A DNA stretch of 64,000 bases, taken from contig JNVV01000003.1 of the NCBI GenBank assembly GCA_000733355.1, positions 1,202,425 through 1,266,424 on the forward strand, given 5' to 3'. This document shows positions 45,619 through 58,400 of the stretch, one piece after another (position 1 is the first letter of the stretch; each line of letters opens with the position of its first letter). The position numbers and the translations under genes are program-made. Source of the stretch: Falciphora oryzae. Taxonomy: Eukaryota > Ascomycota > Sordariomycetes > Magnaporthales > Magnaporthaceae. The notes beneath the pieces were generated by a model, which was not told the DNA's origin, ran no database searches, and saw only the letters and a program-made list of their open reading frames with translations.

Positions 45619-47555
45619 CTAGGCCACGAAGCGCTTTCCAACAACACCGTCCCGACGCTGCAGGGACTCGGACATGGCGGGGGCAGGCTCGGCGGGGAAG
45701 CCCTGGGCGCGGGTGGCGCCGCCGGCCTGGGCGAAGCTGGTCATGAGGGACCAGACGGCGAGGGGAGCGCTGCCGCTGGTGCCCGTCTTCTGGCGATCAA
45801 CCATGGCGGACAGCTCGGCCATGGAGATGGTCACGGTGCTGCCGGCGTTGGCATCCTGGCGCTTGGCGATGTAGCCGGGGGCCATCGGGACCTTGCCGAC
45901 GTCGGCCATGGGCATGGTGCTGAGGCCGAGCTTGGGGGCAGAGCCGTCGGCGCCGATGGTGCCCATGCGGGCAGGGGCGGGGGCGGAGGCAGCAGGAGCG
46001 GCAGGAGCGGCAGCAGGAGCCGAGGCAGCAGGGGCGGAGGCAGCAGGGGCAGCGGGCTGCTGAGGAGCCGGGGTCGCAGGCCGCTGGGGGGCGGGCTGCT
46101 GGGGGGCAGGCTGCTGGGGGGCAGGCTGTTGGGGAGCGGGAGCGGCAGCACCGCCACCAGCACCGCCACGGGCCACCGTGATGATGAACTCGCCGTCCAG
46201 AGAGGCGACGGGAACAGCGATGCGCATGTTGCGCTGGTCGAGCTGAACCTGCTGGTTGATCTGAGCAAAGGTGGGGTTGAGGAGAAGCTGGTTGCCAAGG
46301 TTGAGGTTGTTGTTGTTGTTCTGGTTGTTGCCGCCCTGGTTGCCGCGGTTGCCGCCGTTCTGGTTGTTACCGCCGCGGTTCTGGTCACGGTTCTGGCGCC
46401 TGCCGATGCGGTTGTTGGGAAGGCCGACGTTACCGGCCACGTTGGGCTGGAACTGAACACCACGCTGGGCAATGCCAACGGCAACGCCCTCATTGGCCTG
46501 GATGCCCATCTGAGCAGCCATGGCCAGCAGACGCTCAGGGTTCACTGAAGAGGGTTCCCGTTAGCTGATGATTACCATGTCTTTCAGGGGTGCTTGTAAT
46601 GCTAGCATGTGGGACTTACGAGGCATCTGCACGACGGCAACCATGTTGTTCAGGTCAGGGCTGAGTCCACCCACGCTGGTCTGGACGAGGTAGCGGAAGT
46701 TGTCTGTAGAGCGCGTTGTTAGCGACCGGTCGCAAGCGGGAGAAGGCACATCGAGAAGTGTTGGTGTAACTTACTGATGGGCTGAACACCACCAACAAGT
46801 TGGTTGGCGCTGACACCGTTGACGACATCGGTGGCAATGGTCATGGGCTGGTTGGTCCTGATGGACAGGCGGAAACCATCCGCGAACTCGACCTCCTGGA
46901 TGCCACCGCCCTCGATCCTGACCTGGTTGGCGTTGCCCTGGCCGAACTGGGTGAGAACGACGCTGGTCTCGGCCGTCTGGCGGCCAACGACCATGAACTC
47001 GCCGTCAACCTTGTTCAGCTTGACCATGCGAACGGTGTTGTCGGTACTGGAGAGTATTGATTTGTTAGTACGCATATCCTAGGAGTGTCATGCGTGGGTG
47101 GGTTTTACTCACGTGTTGACCGACTTGATGTCCTCCTGAACGATCCAGGCCTGGCGGTCCGAGGACAGCATCGCGACGAAGGTGTTCTCGGGCGAGATCC
47201 TGGCGGCCGCCAGCAGGGCAGGGTCGATGGGAAGCTCGATCTGGCCGCCGACCAGGTCGATGGCCCTGTTGGTCTGGATGTTGAGCGAGTTCTTGCTGAG
47301 CTGGACGAAGGGCTGGCCGGTGGAGCCGACGACGTGACTGGCAGCGAGGGGGTTCGGGTTCTGGTTGGCGATGAGCTGCTGCTGGTTCTGCGAGAAGGTC
47401 TCGATCTTGGAGCCGTCGGGGAAGACGAGCTGGTTCAGCTGCATGTCACCGTTGATGTTGACAACCTGGTTGAACTGGACCCTCTGCTGCTGGGCAGCAG
47501 CCAGGGTGGCGAGCCACAGCGAGAGGCCGCCGAGAGAGAATACTGAAGAAACCAT
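45619..47555 (-). CDS. Secreted Asn/Gln- and Pro/Ala-rich protein of unknown function
   Basis: Four exons (47555-47113, 47046-46775, 46703-46620, 46544-45619), all with consensus splice ends and matching phases, give 574 residues ending in TAG. A signal peptide (MVSSVFSLGGLSLWLATLAAA) precedes QQQRVQFNQVVNINGDMQL. The first 270 residues look folded and beta-rich, with similar segments (VRMVKLNKVDGEFMVVGRQT; VAVPVASLDGEFIIT-type) that hint at an internal duplication. Next comes RRQNRDQNRGGNNQNGG and a run of Asn, then a second folded stretch, then repeats of APQQP and AAPAAS. Near the C-terminus are dibasic sites (GYIAKRQ, SLQRRDG, VGKRFVA-end) that Kex2 could cut. I do not recognise the family. 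Wall-associated or matrix function is possible from composition only. Confidence 0.82.
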
Positions 47556-49117
47556 CGTGAGGGTCTAGAGAGTGTCGGCCACCTGGGCAGATTATGTTAA
47601 TGGAAGGAGTGGGTGGGGTATTAAGAAGATAATATGAAAGTGGTATCAAAAAAGGAGTGATGATACGAATGAAAGACAGACACGGTGGGCCGGCCGTGAG
47701 GAAGAAAAGAATAGCTCCAGGCTCGCGATGATCACCAAACAATAGCGATGGTGAGCAAACACAAACCCAAGTGGCGATGGGACGGGGGCGCGCCCATTGT
47801 TATATCACGGGGGGGTCTCAAAGCGAGGCAGCCATCGTGAGCCACAGAAGGGGCACCTCGGAAGCCCGGGAAGTCGAGCCAAGGAGTGCTCGGGCTCGTC
47901 AAGTTCCGGGACGTGGATCACGGAGCAGCGGAGTCCAATCGCATGTAACCATGGCCGAGTTCGTCGAGCAGAGGTGGGTGGAGGTGGCGAGGCTCTGCGT
48001 GTGCCTTCCCCATGCCCTAGTCGGTATAAATTTTTGGTACCCGTCGTTGCTGGTCTCTCTGTGGCCTAGCGTGCTGCCTCCCCTGCCAGTGCCAAGAAAA
48101 CCACTTACCAGACTCCCAGGCAGAGGTAGCCACCGCCCGGGGCCAGGGCCAGAGCCTCAGCGGCTGGTGAGTCCACTGGGAGCCCAACGTGGACGGGGGC
48201 AAACGGCCGGAGGGTCCCAGATCCGATGGAGCCCTGTCAGGGCCTCGCTAGGAGGCCATCACAGCGTGACGTGACGTCGGGCGAGGCGCCCAAAGAATGC
48301 GTGCCCCGCCGCCGCCGCCCACTGGGGCAAAACTGGATGGGGAGACGGAGGAGGTGCAGGCAGGCTGTTTGACCTTGTGGTTTCGGATCCTCGAGGCTGC
48401 GGGGACAGCCAAGGGCAGCGGACGAGATGATCAGATGAGGGGTCCCTGGCGGGGATGCCCATAGCTGCGGATCCCTTATTGGCACAGGCGGGTGGGCCGC
48501 TAGACCAGATGCGGCAGGGGCCCACGCGTCCACTGCCAGAAGCGGCACGCCTGGTGCCGCCTCACGCTGAGCTGACGGCTGTCTGGTCTGTGCCAAGGAG
48601 GCTTTCGCGAACAATTCGTCGAATCGCGCGTAGGGCAAGCGTCGCATGTGCCTGGCGAGCCACAGCCGAGTCAACAGATATTGGATGACAGCGTGGGCGG
48701 CGGTGGATGCAGAGGGGAGCACGCTGCTGGCCGATGATGGGCTTTGCACTACTGACAGACGAAATTCCCATGTCGTCTCGCGAGAAAGGTCGGACAAACA
48801 CAAACAAACATGTCCACAAGTGGCGACGGCTTCGCCCGCTCCACGCAGCCTCATCTGCATGCGACTTGAGATCTAGGTCCAGACCAGAATAGCTCCGTGG
48901 TATCGAGATGGCATCCTCCGTGCACATCTCCACGTCGCCCACCACCCTACTGCCGTCTGTGACCCCGATCCCGCCCTTCCATCAATATCACCGTAGCTAC
49001 GGAGCCTATCTCCATCTCGATTTCTCTCCTTCCTTGTCGGCCCTCGTTTTTAAGGTCTCGGGCCGTCTCTTAAACGCAAGATATCACAGGCTCCGACACG
49101 CATAGCCACCGGCGTCT
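47556..49117. other. Intergenic after Gln/Asn/Pro-rich secreted gene
   Basis: Promoter of the flanking gene at its left end; otherwise no gene recognised. Confidence 0.45.
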
Positions 49118-49210
49118 AAGCATTTGGAGTGTGACATATAGGCAGACATGCCCAGCCAACAAGCATTTGGAGTGTGACATATAGGCAGACATGCCCAGCC
49201 AACAAGCATT
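49118..49210. repeat. 43-bp direct tandem repeat, two copies plus 7 bases
   Basis: The unit begins aagcatttggagtgtgacat and ends atgcccagccaac. Copy 1 is 49118-49160, copy 2 is 49161-49203, both identical, followed by aagcatt at 49204-49210. Perfect identity suggests a recent duplication. Confidence 0.95.
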
Positions 49211-51709
49211 CGGATACTAGGTACCGGTTAACCGCTGGGCGCCGCTGGGCACGGATCTTGCGTCTCCGCGCTTGCTCTACGATCCCGACCAGGAAAAGGG
49301 AAGAAAAACGGGTTGACAACGAGCAGTAGCGAACGAACACATCGGATGCCCCGTCCCGCAGCATTTGCCGAGCTTAACCACCGTTTTACCTGCTGCCCAG
49401 AGCTCGCATTAAGGTTGGGGGGAAGCATAACGGCTAGCAAGCGGAGATATGGGCTGGTGGTGGAGGAGGGGCGGAGAGAGACCAGAGGCCAGCCACGGCT
49501 CGCGAAGGGGTCGTGGTCTGCAGCTGTATCCCGACGTGCGACGACTCGTCCGGTCATGATGTTAGGCATGTTTGGTGTCAGGATCCACCCTGGGCGCCAC
49601 ACCATTGCCCCCTCGAGGGCGGTTCTCGCAGCGTGATGGAGGCCAGTAATGAGCTGCGTCAGGGGTCGAGCTTCTTGGCGTTGGCTGCTCTTGGCACACC
49701 AGACGTTTCCGCAGTCAATGCATTGTGTCGGCAGCGAGACACTTGACCGCCAGGAGGCCAGCCAGCCTTGTGTCTGGTGTGCACGCGGTGAGCGACGGTT
49801 GCGGCTAGTCGCTGAAGCAACGTTATCATGTCGTCGCCGCAGATAGATAGCCGGTTCATGGCCAGATCAAAGCTTACAACGGACGGGAGTCATGCGTCCC
49901 GTGCGTGTTTTCTCAATGCCTTCTGCCTTTGCGTGGCATTCTACTGAACCGTGCGCGTTGCCAGGTTCAGGTTGTCGAACCAACCGGGATTTGCCGTGTC
50001 TCTGGGGCTCGCCAATCACGGCGGTCGATCGGTCGGGCATTTGATTCGAGCGGCGGATTGACGGTCGACTTGCAGATTGCTCAGTGATCTCAGTTCACCG
50101 CATGCCGATCCAGTGCACGGCCCCAGCCGCCGCCGCCGTCATCGCCTGTCAGTGCCCTGCGTGATCAGGATTGATGATCGCACGTCTGCCAAAGATCACC
50201 ACCTCCCAGCTCAACAATACCCTTCACGATATGATCGGCCGCGCATCCATCACTGACATTGGCACATCACCCGAAAAATTGTGCGCCGTGGTTTTGTTCG
50301 GCTTGTTTGGTGAGAAACCCAAGCACTCTGGCGATGGGGCCAACATGACAGCACAAGAGGCGGCACACAAAAGAACCAGACCAGACTTGAAGCCTGCGTG
50401 CAAACCGATAAAACACGGGGCCTCAATGCGCACAGACGCACCGCCCGCCCACCCACACCACTCGTCCATGGCCACTGTCCGCAGGCAGAAAACGTCCGAC
50501 TCGAGGCCACCATGACTGACAATAAGAATCGGGCCTGAAACAATCCAAACACGTCTCCACCTCAGGTCCCCCCCTGCCCCCCTCCCCTCGCTCCCCTGGC
50601 GCCCGAGCCTCGCCGATGGAGATAATACCACCATAGGTCGGATAGGACGGCGCAAGATTTTGACTCCAGGCCTGGCAAAAAGCAAAAGCGCCACCAAGAG
50701 TACTCTGTACGTCTGCTGCGTAGAAACAAAAAGCCGTCAAAGCTCGCCAAGCACATGTCAGCGTTCCTGCTATACCACACAAAGTATTGCTAGGCACAGA
50801 CGCCGAGCAAGGCCAATCCGAGTTGACAATAATGCCTCAGGTTGGCGCAAGTCAGATATGTAGGACGGTCGTTGGCACAAGCACCAGCGGCGGCTGCGCA
50901 CCGCAGTAGATGCTCACGCTTTCTCGCTGGCCCCGAGGTTCTTCCCGTGAGGTGCTCGCTGACCAACCGACACGAGTCTGGCCTCATCCGTCGCTGTCCT
51001 ACCATCTTCAGCCAATCTTGCCTCTTCGTCTGGTCCGAAATACTCGTGTGCCTCGCCTGCCAAGTCTGTGGGGATAGCCTCGCGCGACCCAGCCGACGTC
51101 GGTCATGTGCAACTGAGTTCGGTTAGACTTCGATTCAGTGCTCTGCGGTATTTTACTTTGTTTGTGCGATCCTTTCTGGCCGTTGGGATCGTGCTTCAGC
51201 CCTCGCTGTTCAGACCAACCTAGCTCTAGGCCGAGATGGATGCATGCATTTTGCCAGCCCGCTTGCCGCCGCCGTTTTTGCTGCGCGCGCGCATCAGGAG
51301 GCAGTCGGCCGATGATTATATCTATGCAGCCGACTTGCCACCGTTAGCCCTGCATGTTCGGTCATCATCCACAGCGGTTGATCCCATCGTCTCTTCAGCT
51401 CGACTGTTCTTTATATCTCATTAATCCCAGACTTCCATCCATTTTCCGGATATCTTCGTACTCGTTCAAGCCAACACACACACACCACTCTCTCTTTGGT
51501 CACACGGGGGCGCGAGGCTTCGCGGTTGACCACATCTAGCTACTTTGTTTCGTGTTTAGCGCAACAGTCTCTTTATATCAGCTTTATAACTTTCGGGAGA
51601 ATAGCCTAGATAAACACAACTGACTGTGTTGACCCACCAGCTTGTTTTTCGCTTCTGGAGCCAACAAACAGACCCACCCACCTTTCACTCGTTTCCTGCT
51701 CCGGTCATT
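49211..51709. other. Intergenic upstream of GQG-repeat secreted gene
   Basis: About 2.5 kb with no gene recognised. The last 300 bases include tttatatctc near 51410 and a CA-rich leader (caacacacacacacc), likely the promoter and 5' UTR of the downstream gene. Confidence 0.45.
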
Positions 51710-52705
51710 ATGAAGTGCTTTGCGTGCCGCATCTTTGTGCTCCTTGTCGCCCTTCTTCCGCTCTTCGCCCTCGCTCTGCCGGCGGACCCACCCAGCCAGC
51801 AGAGTAACAGTGGCACCGGCAATGGCGGACAGAACCGCGGCCAGGGCACTGGCCAGGGCGGTAACGGTCAGGGCAACGGCCAAGGCACTGGGCAGGGTCC
51901 CGGTCAAGGAACCGGTCAAGGAACTGGCCAGGGCAACGGCCGGGGCAGCAGCCCAGGCAGCCCCAGCACAAATGGCGCCTCGGCACAGCAGCAGCTCAAC
52001 GCCGTGAACGCCTGGCGGGCCGACACGGGCAAGGTGTCGCACTTCCTGGACACGGCCACGACCTTCACGGGGCAGGAGTACACGCGGCAGGCGCAGATCG
52101 CGCTCGACGCCGAGCTGGACGAGCTCACCCACAAGAAGGTCCTGGACCAGGCCATCGGCACCGAGCCGCGGGTCCAGGCGGCCAGCAACGTGCTGGCGAC
52201 CCAGGGCTTCTTCCAGCAGGTCGTCGGCGTGCTGCGCCGCATGGTCCAGAACGGCCCCGCCACGGCCGCGCAGGACGTCGACACCATCAACCGGAACCGC
52301 TGCGTCAACGTTCTGCCCAACATCGACGCCTACTTCTCCGCCGCCGGCGAGCCCCAGCTCAAGGCCATCCGCCCCGCGGCCTGCGCCCAGGTGCCGGGCG
52401 CGCCCGAGGCCGGCGGCCGCGCGGGAGCCGGCAACGGCAACACCCAGCCCTCGCGGGGTGGTAGTGGTGGTCCCGGAGCCGGCAATGTCCTGCCTCCGCC
52501 ACCCCCGGCTGCGGCACCTCCCCCACCCCCGGCTGCGGTACCTCCTCCGCCTGTCGGGGGGCCACCCCGGGGTGTGGCGCCGCCTCCGCCTCCGGTCGGC
52601 GGGCCTATCCGCGAGGGCAAGGGCAAGGCCGCAAAGGGCAAAGGCAAGGCCGCAAAGGCGAAGGCCCGCCGCGTGGCCGCTGTCGAGGCCAAGCTCCACG
52701 TCTAG
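51710..52705 (+). CDS. Secreted Gly/Gln-repeat and Pro-rich protein with conserved-looking helical core
   Basis: Single exon, 331 residues, stop TAG. The ATG at 51710 opens a strong signal peptide (MKCFACRIFVLLVALLPLFA-LA). Residues about 30-85 are Gly/Gln/Asn repeats (GQGTGQGPGQGTGQGTGQGN). Residues about 95-230 form the only complex part: NAWRADTGKVSHFLDTATT, GQEYTRQAQIALDAELDEL, VLATQGFFQQVVGVLRRMV, then two Cys in NRNRCVNVLPNIDAYF and AACAQ. This core is predicted mainly helical. The C-terminus is Pro-rich (PPPPAAVPPPPVGGPP) and ends in a basic Lys/Gly/Ala tract (GKAAKGKGKAAKAKARR). I do not recognise a named family. Wall or matrix binding is a guess from composition. Confidence 0.8.
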   Translation: MKCFACRIFVLLVALLPLFALALPADPPSQQSNSGTGNGGQNRGQGTGQGGNGQGNGQGTGQGPGQGTGQGTGQGNGRGSSPGSPSTNGASAQQQLNAVNAWRADTGKVSHFLDTATTFTGQEYTRQAQIALDAELDELTHKKVLDQAIGTEPRVQAASNVLATQGFFQQVVGVLRRMVQNGPATAAQDVDTINRNRCVNVLPNIDAYFSAAGEPQLKAIRPAACAQVPGAPEAGGRAGAGNGNTQPSRGGSGGPGAGNVLPPPPPAAAPPPPPAAVPPPPVGGPPRGVAPPPPPVGGPIREGKGKAAKGKGKAAKAKARRVAAVEAKLHV

Positions 52706-54713
52706 AGCAACAAGACTGGGATGGCATTCAAGCCCAGACGTGGAACACCAATGAGATGATGGACCAGCATGACAGGGACGGATACAATATGGACAGGGAT
52801 TCTGCTTTTGAGTGGTTGCCCCTCCTGGCGGGGCGCTGACAGGTTTGGTTGGATCGTTTTTTTTTTTTTTCCTTCTCTTTGTTTCCTTTTTCGACCTGCT
52901 TTCCTCGAGCGACGGGGATGGTCCCCTTCCCCTGTTGTTTTGGCTTACAGTACTAGGGTGCGACAGTTTGGGACTGCGAGTCTTCGCATTTGTCTTTTTT
53001 GCTTGACTGAGTCTGACAGTCTTTACCGACCTGTACGATAGTGTGCACAACAGAGGTGTCGTGGGAAAGAGGAAAATTGGGCAACCAACAAATCAAGGGT
53101 CACGGGTCGTTGGGGCATACGGAAATGTACAATAGCAACTTTGCTCTTCAGTCAATTCACCGACCTACGTGAGGTGTACGAACACGGCAAATATCTCAGC
53201 TACCTACCTATCCAGCTACCGTTTGCGAAAGCGAGTGTGTCGACCAGGCGGCTCTCCCGACGCCTGCAGGGTCTACGTTGTTCTACGATCTTCGCAGAAG
53301 CCTCATCAAAAGCATTTTTTGCTCGAGGCGAGCCAGGCTCTGGAAAAACATGACCTGCAGCCCCCTGGAGCCGGCTAGGGTGCCGCCATCGACCCCAGGT
53401 CGTTTTGCAGGCAATGGTGCGCGAGTCGTGGCTTGCCTGGGACCTGGGGTCCCTGAGAGCATGTGAGAAAAAGAAAGAAAAGAAAAAAAGCCGTGGAAAG
53501 AAAAGTTTCCTCGACGTTGGCTTTCCCTCTTCGGCCAGAGGTCCCAGTTTCTGCAGGGGATCCCAGCAGTGGCGCCAGCACCCCTGGCATCCTGTTTCGA
53601 ACCCACCAGACAGGGACAGACGCAGGGGGAGCAATCCGTTTCACTGCATGGATCGAGGGCGGTATGGATCCAGCCAAGTCCAAATCACACTCCCAGCCAC
53701 GCTCATCTCCGATCGACATTGGACCTGAAAGTGAAGGCAGCGGATTTGCAGTTTCTTGTTTGATGAACGCAAATTTTTGTCGCTCTCGCCGGGAATCCTG
53801 TTGAAGATCGGGGCGCGGCGTTGCTGACCTGTCGGGTGCGCGGCGATCACCGAGCAACGACGTGCAAGATTTCTCACATCTTGATCCGGTGATGATGGTT
53901 TGGTTGTGTATCTTGGTCATCCAGCAGCTCGTCGTCGACAATCTCGCATAACCACCCGGCAGATGGGTTCGGGTATCTGCTCCGTCTGGGGAAGGATATC
54001 TCGAAATTAGGATTCCGGAAACCGGGTCTGCCTCTCTCCATATGTACCTTGCATTCGTCTCTCGGACACCAAGTTTTCCGTCTCAAAATCAGGCGGCTTC
54101 CGGTCGCGGGTTCACGCTTAATGGACTTAAGCACGCGGGGCCCTCTCGATTTCGAGACAGCTACGGAGCACTCTGCGCTGCCCACTGGCCTGGTCCCGGG
54201 GTCCTGAGCGCACCCACCCACCCGGTCGGTGCCGCCGGCAGGGGCGAGCCGTCAATGCAGCGACGTCCTCGTGGGAGGCGCAGGTTCTGGGTGGAGGGCA
54301 CGAAGACCATGGATTTATGCCATTAACTGGGCCGCCTGTGTGCTCGAGGCGGCTCAACGCTGGAAGACAAATTCACTTGATTGGCTACAGCTCCCTCGGC
54401 GACGTGGTATCAACAGACTTCGAAACAAGAACACCATCAGACGATAACTCCAACACCCGCTCCTGAGGCTACGCTCCGCCTCTCCATTCTACTCCACATA
54501 CTGGCTACCCGGCCGCCCCTTTTCCGATACACGCACGCAAGGAAAGCTCGGTGAATGTTCATCCGGACGTCGTGACGAATGTCGGGGCGGCTCAGAACAA
54601 AGGGAAACAAGCACCGGTATACGGCGACCAAAAACATGGAAACCCGGTAACACTAACATCAACCACAGCCTCCTCTTCATTCTCGTCACCGCTCTATCCC
54701 ATTTTCGCACCTC
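52706..54713. other. Intergenic, GQG-repeat gene to PLAC8 gene (convergent)
   Basis: About 2 kb of 3' flanks; T-run at about 52858-52870. No gene recognised. Confidence 0.45.
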
Positions 54714-55442
54714 TTACGAGGCCGGAGCCTGAGGCTGGTACGTCATGCCAGCCTCGGCCTGGTACTGGGACTTGTCGCCAGCGCCGCCGGCGAGCAGCGG
54801 CTCGCGGTGGGCGACCTCCTTGTCCTGCTGGACGAGGTCGCAGATGCCGCAGCAGCACGACACGGCGATGTCGGTGAGACAGCTTCCCTGGAGGTTGTAC
54901 TTTTGGCGGATGTCGGCCCTCTGCATCGAGACCGGGATGAAGGCGAGGCCGACAGCGGCAGAGGCGCAGAGGAGAAGGCACTGGTGGTGGGGATCGCAGC
55001 TGGTTAGTCACGCCGTCTCTTTCTTGGTCATATCCTCCTCCTTGTGAGGGAGGCACATCCTTCACTGTGTTCCCACCACGCCAGGAGTGGTGACGACAAG
55101 ATGCCGCGGAGCACTTACCGAGGTGTTGATGGGCTCGTATCCCTGGAGGTTGGCGTCACGGCGCATGCGGTGGTGCGTCTTGCCAAAGGTGACACAGGGC
55201 AGGCACCAGGTGATCAAGCAAAGGTCGATGGGGTTGAGGCAGCCGAAGAAGGGCACGCTCCAGGGCTGGGCGCTTTCGGGGGACTTGGAGTTGATCACCT
55301 CGCTGGGCTTGGCGAGCACCTCGTTCAGGCGGTCCTTCCACTCGGCCACGTCACGGTCGGTGATGGGACCGGTGGAGTTCTGGGCCGCGCCGCCGGTCGG
55401 AGCAGCGGCGACGGTGGGCTCGGTGTTGGCGGGGGCAGACAT
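54714..55442 (-). CDS. PLAC8-family cysteine-rich membrane-associated protein
   Basis: PLAC8 proteins are small Cys-rich membrane proteins linked to heavy-metal resistance and cell-size control in other organisms. Exons 55442-55119 and 54980-54714 join in phase to 196 residues. After a disordered 50-residue start (MSAPANTEPTVAAAPTGG) the core has PWSVPFFGCLNPIDLCLITW, the signature CLPCVTFGKTHHRM, then CLLLCASAAVGLAFIPVS after the splice, RADIRQKYNLQGSCLTD, and the second Cys cluster CCCGICDLVQQDKEV. These are the standard PLAC8 landmarks in order and spacing. Two hydrophobic segments likely insert in a membrane. A gtttaaaagg element about 195 bp upstream (minus strand, near 55640) may be its TATA box. 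Confidence 0.9.
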
Positions 55443-58400
55443 GGTGGACGACTGCGAGGTGGGTTTGGATCGGGGGTTTGGTGATCGACAAGTGTCGCAA
55501 GGGAAAACAAGATGTCGTTGGATGGATGTAAAGGAGTGACGGGGGACGATCTTGAGAGGTCCTGACGAAGTGAATGTGCGAATGAGCGACTGGTGAGCAA
55601 AGGGGAAACCCAGACAAAGGAGAGACACCGGGTGATCCCTTTTAAACAATGAGTGGTGAGCGAAGTCACCCAAGTCTGCTCCCCCTGAGCAAGCCGGCTT
55701 CGTCCCTGTGGCTTGCTGTTTTGGAAGCACCTTGGAAATTGCCCGGCAATCCGCCAGCAATCCGCCAGCAAGCCACTTGGCAACGAAACCGGCCAGGCCC
55801 AAGCGGGAAATTTTTGCAGGCCCGAACTTTTCAGCTCTCAGCCTCACCGCGACGATCCCTCACCCCGCCCCAGGTATAGCGCCAAAGCCCGCCGCTTCTA
55901 GCGAGATTTGCCTGTCCCAAGCCCTCATTCCTCGCGAGCGCCACGGGGGACCTAGTCTGCCGGCGTGACTGATGCTCAAATATTTTTTTTTTTTTTTCCC
56001 CTGCAGGTGCAGAAAAGCTGAAGAAACATGCCCTCTAGGAGGGAACCCTGGTCCTGCTTTTGGCGCGAACGATGGGAGGAGCTGATGCTCATTCTGCGCG
56101 TGGAAATTTCTTTCATGCGATGCCGAGACCACTCGTCCCCTAGTCGCACCGCAAAACGAGTTTGCCGATCCCTTCAGCCCGGTACCTGAGCTAGCCCTGC
56201 CGCTGTAGCCTGCGCCTGGATGCAGGGGCCACTCGTTAACTCGCCGGAAGCAACAGCGCACATAGCTTGCTGTCACTGACAAACGCGACCGTGAATGGAA
56301 TGTGCGCCGCCGGTAGACCGCTGCTTTGCGCCCTGGTTGCCAAGGAACCGACCGCGCGTGCCATCTGTCGACTTCAGGGGGATGCTTGATGTTTCGATTA
56401 GGTTATTTAACCTGCTTTGTGCGCCTGAGGTTTCGATGATCTCTGTCGCTGCGAGATATATTCTGCAGGTTGCCAGTGACTGGACCCATCTCGGTTACCT
56501 CTCGAGATTGAAAAGCCCAACGCTCATATCCTACCGAGTTTCCAAATTTGTTCAGAGCACAACAGTCTGTCCTTTCCCTTCCTTGCTCTTTAGAATACAC
56601 TTATGGGTTAGGTTCGTCGGATGAGTCACCCTGGTGCTTGGAAGCCCATTGTGCGCACATACAACCCTGCCCAGCTTTACATTCCGATGATATTGTTGCA
56701 CTCTTCGAACTACCTGGGGGCCATCAAGACTTTTGACAAGAACTGTTCGGTTATGGGCTCCCTAGTGTTGCGCAAATCGTAAGGCTGTTTCCTATTTGTT
56801 CCACGAAGGACAAAGATATCATCAAACACAAGGACCTGCCAAGAGGGAATCTGGAGAAGCGGATAGATATTACTAGCACTGGCTACTGCGACCCCATGCT
56901 AGTTTTACGGCTACTGAGCGTGCAAGGTGTCAAGCTGTTCTTGTGTAGTGTGGCTCCCCCTTCTTGCCGTTGGACCATCTCCTTGGCTTGTGCCGCAACC
57001 ACGCGATTTCTTGAAGTAACTATCACCTCCTCACACTTTAGAAATCTTGATTTTGAACAAATAGATATTGTGAAGCAAGTATTACGAGCGAACTATTACA
57101 TCGATCAAGCCACAATTTCTTCCCCTCGTCTGGGTTGGAGGGGGTCGCTGCCAGGCTGAATAGTCGCTTCATGCGGGATGGGAGCAAGTCGAGCTGCGAT
57201 GTGCACGTGTTCTGATCAGGGTAGACATGGCCATGCGGAGCACGTGCATGGCCTGGGCGCCCACCGCGCGTCCGCTTCTTGCTGCCCGGATTACCTAGGC
57301 AAGCCAGAATAGCTCGACATCAGTATCGGAACGGCGGCGAGGTGCTGAGAAGATTAATGGCGGCATTCCGGGCTTAAAGCCTACTAAGGGTTATAGCAAC
57401 TACAGAGGAGTGCACGAGGTGGGCAAAGATTGATGCGGGAGCAATGTGTGAGTTTTAAACCCGGAATAGGGCAGCAACGATTCCGAGGTCTGCTGTTTGA
57501 GCGAGGCGCCAAAACAGCGGGGGCGGCGACTCAAAAAAAAAAAAAAAAACACAACGAGGAATGCAGACACATCGGTACGATATGAATACCGTGAAGGCAC
57601 AATGGAATGAGATATCTAGGTGTACCTATGCACAGCGCAGCTTGCGGAATGGGACAGCGGAATAGATGCCTGCGAGGGGCGGTGGTCAGGGGCCTATGCG
57701 ACAGACAGTAGTTGGGCGTCCAACAGCGCCTGGGAATGCCTCAGCTGCGGGTAATCAATGGAAGTCGACTATGACTGGCGTCACTGGAAGGGACAGAAGC
57801 TAGCTGGACAGGACAATCGAGAGTCGATTGTGGAGATCCTGCTCTATTCCTTCTCGGAAGCAGGTCAGTTCACTGGTGGAATGGCACGAATGGATGGCGG
57901 GAGTGGACGCCAGGCGCAGGCTGGGACTGCCACGTCTGCCATGTCCAGGCAAGGAAGTCCCTCTGACTGTGTGCGGGGTTCTCATGCCACAGCGATTCAT
58001 CGGCGCGGGGTGGTGCGTGCGTGATACGAGCTGGTCCCATGGTTTTGGGCCAAGCAGGGACAGACAGACTTGCGTCCAGCTGGAACGAGCCCATCCCCTA
58101 CGCCCAAGACGAGAGAGACAGCAGCGAACAGCCCACGAACGCGTCGACGGCGGACCGACACGAGGCTGGCTGTTTGCGGCCAACATCGGTTCTCGACGAT
58201 GGATCCAGACAAAGGACCTCGCCCGGCACTTGCCTTTCCCAACCTCCACCGCACTCACGATGCACGCTCCTCTTTGTGGAGTTTGGCGGGCGAAAGAGGA
58301 AAGGGGCGAAGGCGACGGCTTGGGCGGGAAATGGGGCGAGGACCCTCTTCCCCAGACGCTCAAGCCGGAAAAGCTGGGGGAAAACTGGGCCTGAGAGCGA

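Noticed and set aside
51584..53050. 488-codon minus-strand frame
   Set aside because: Antisense to the GQG-repeat secreted protein; its repeats mirror that gene's repeats.
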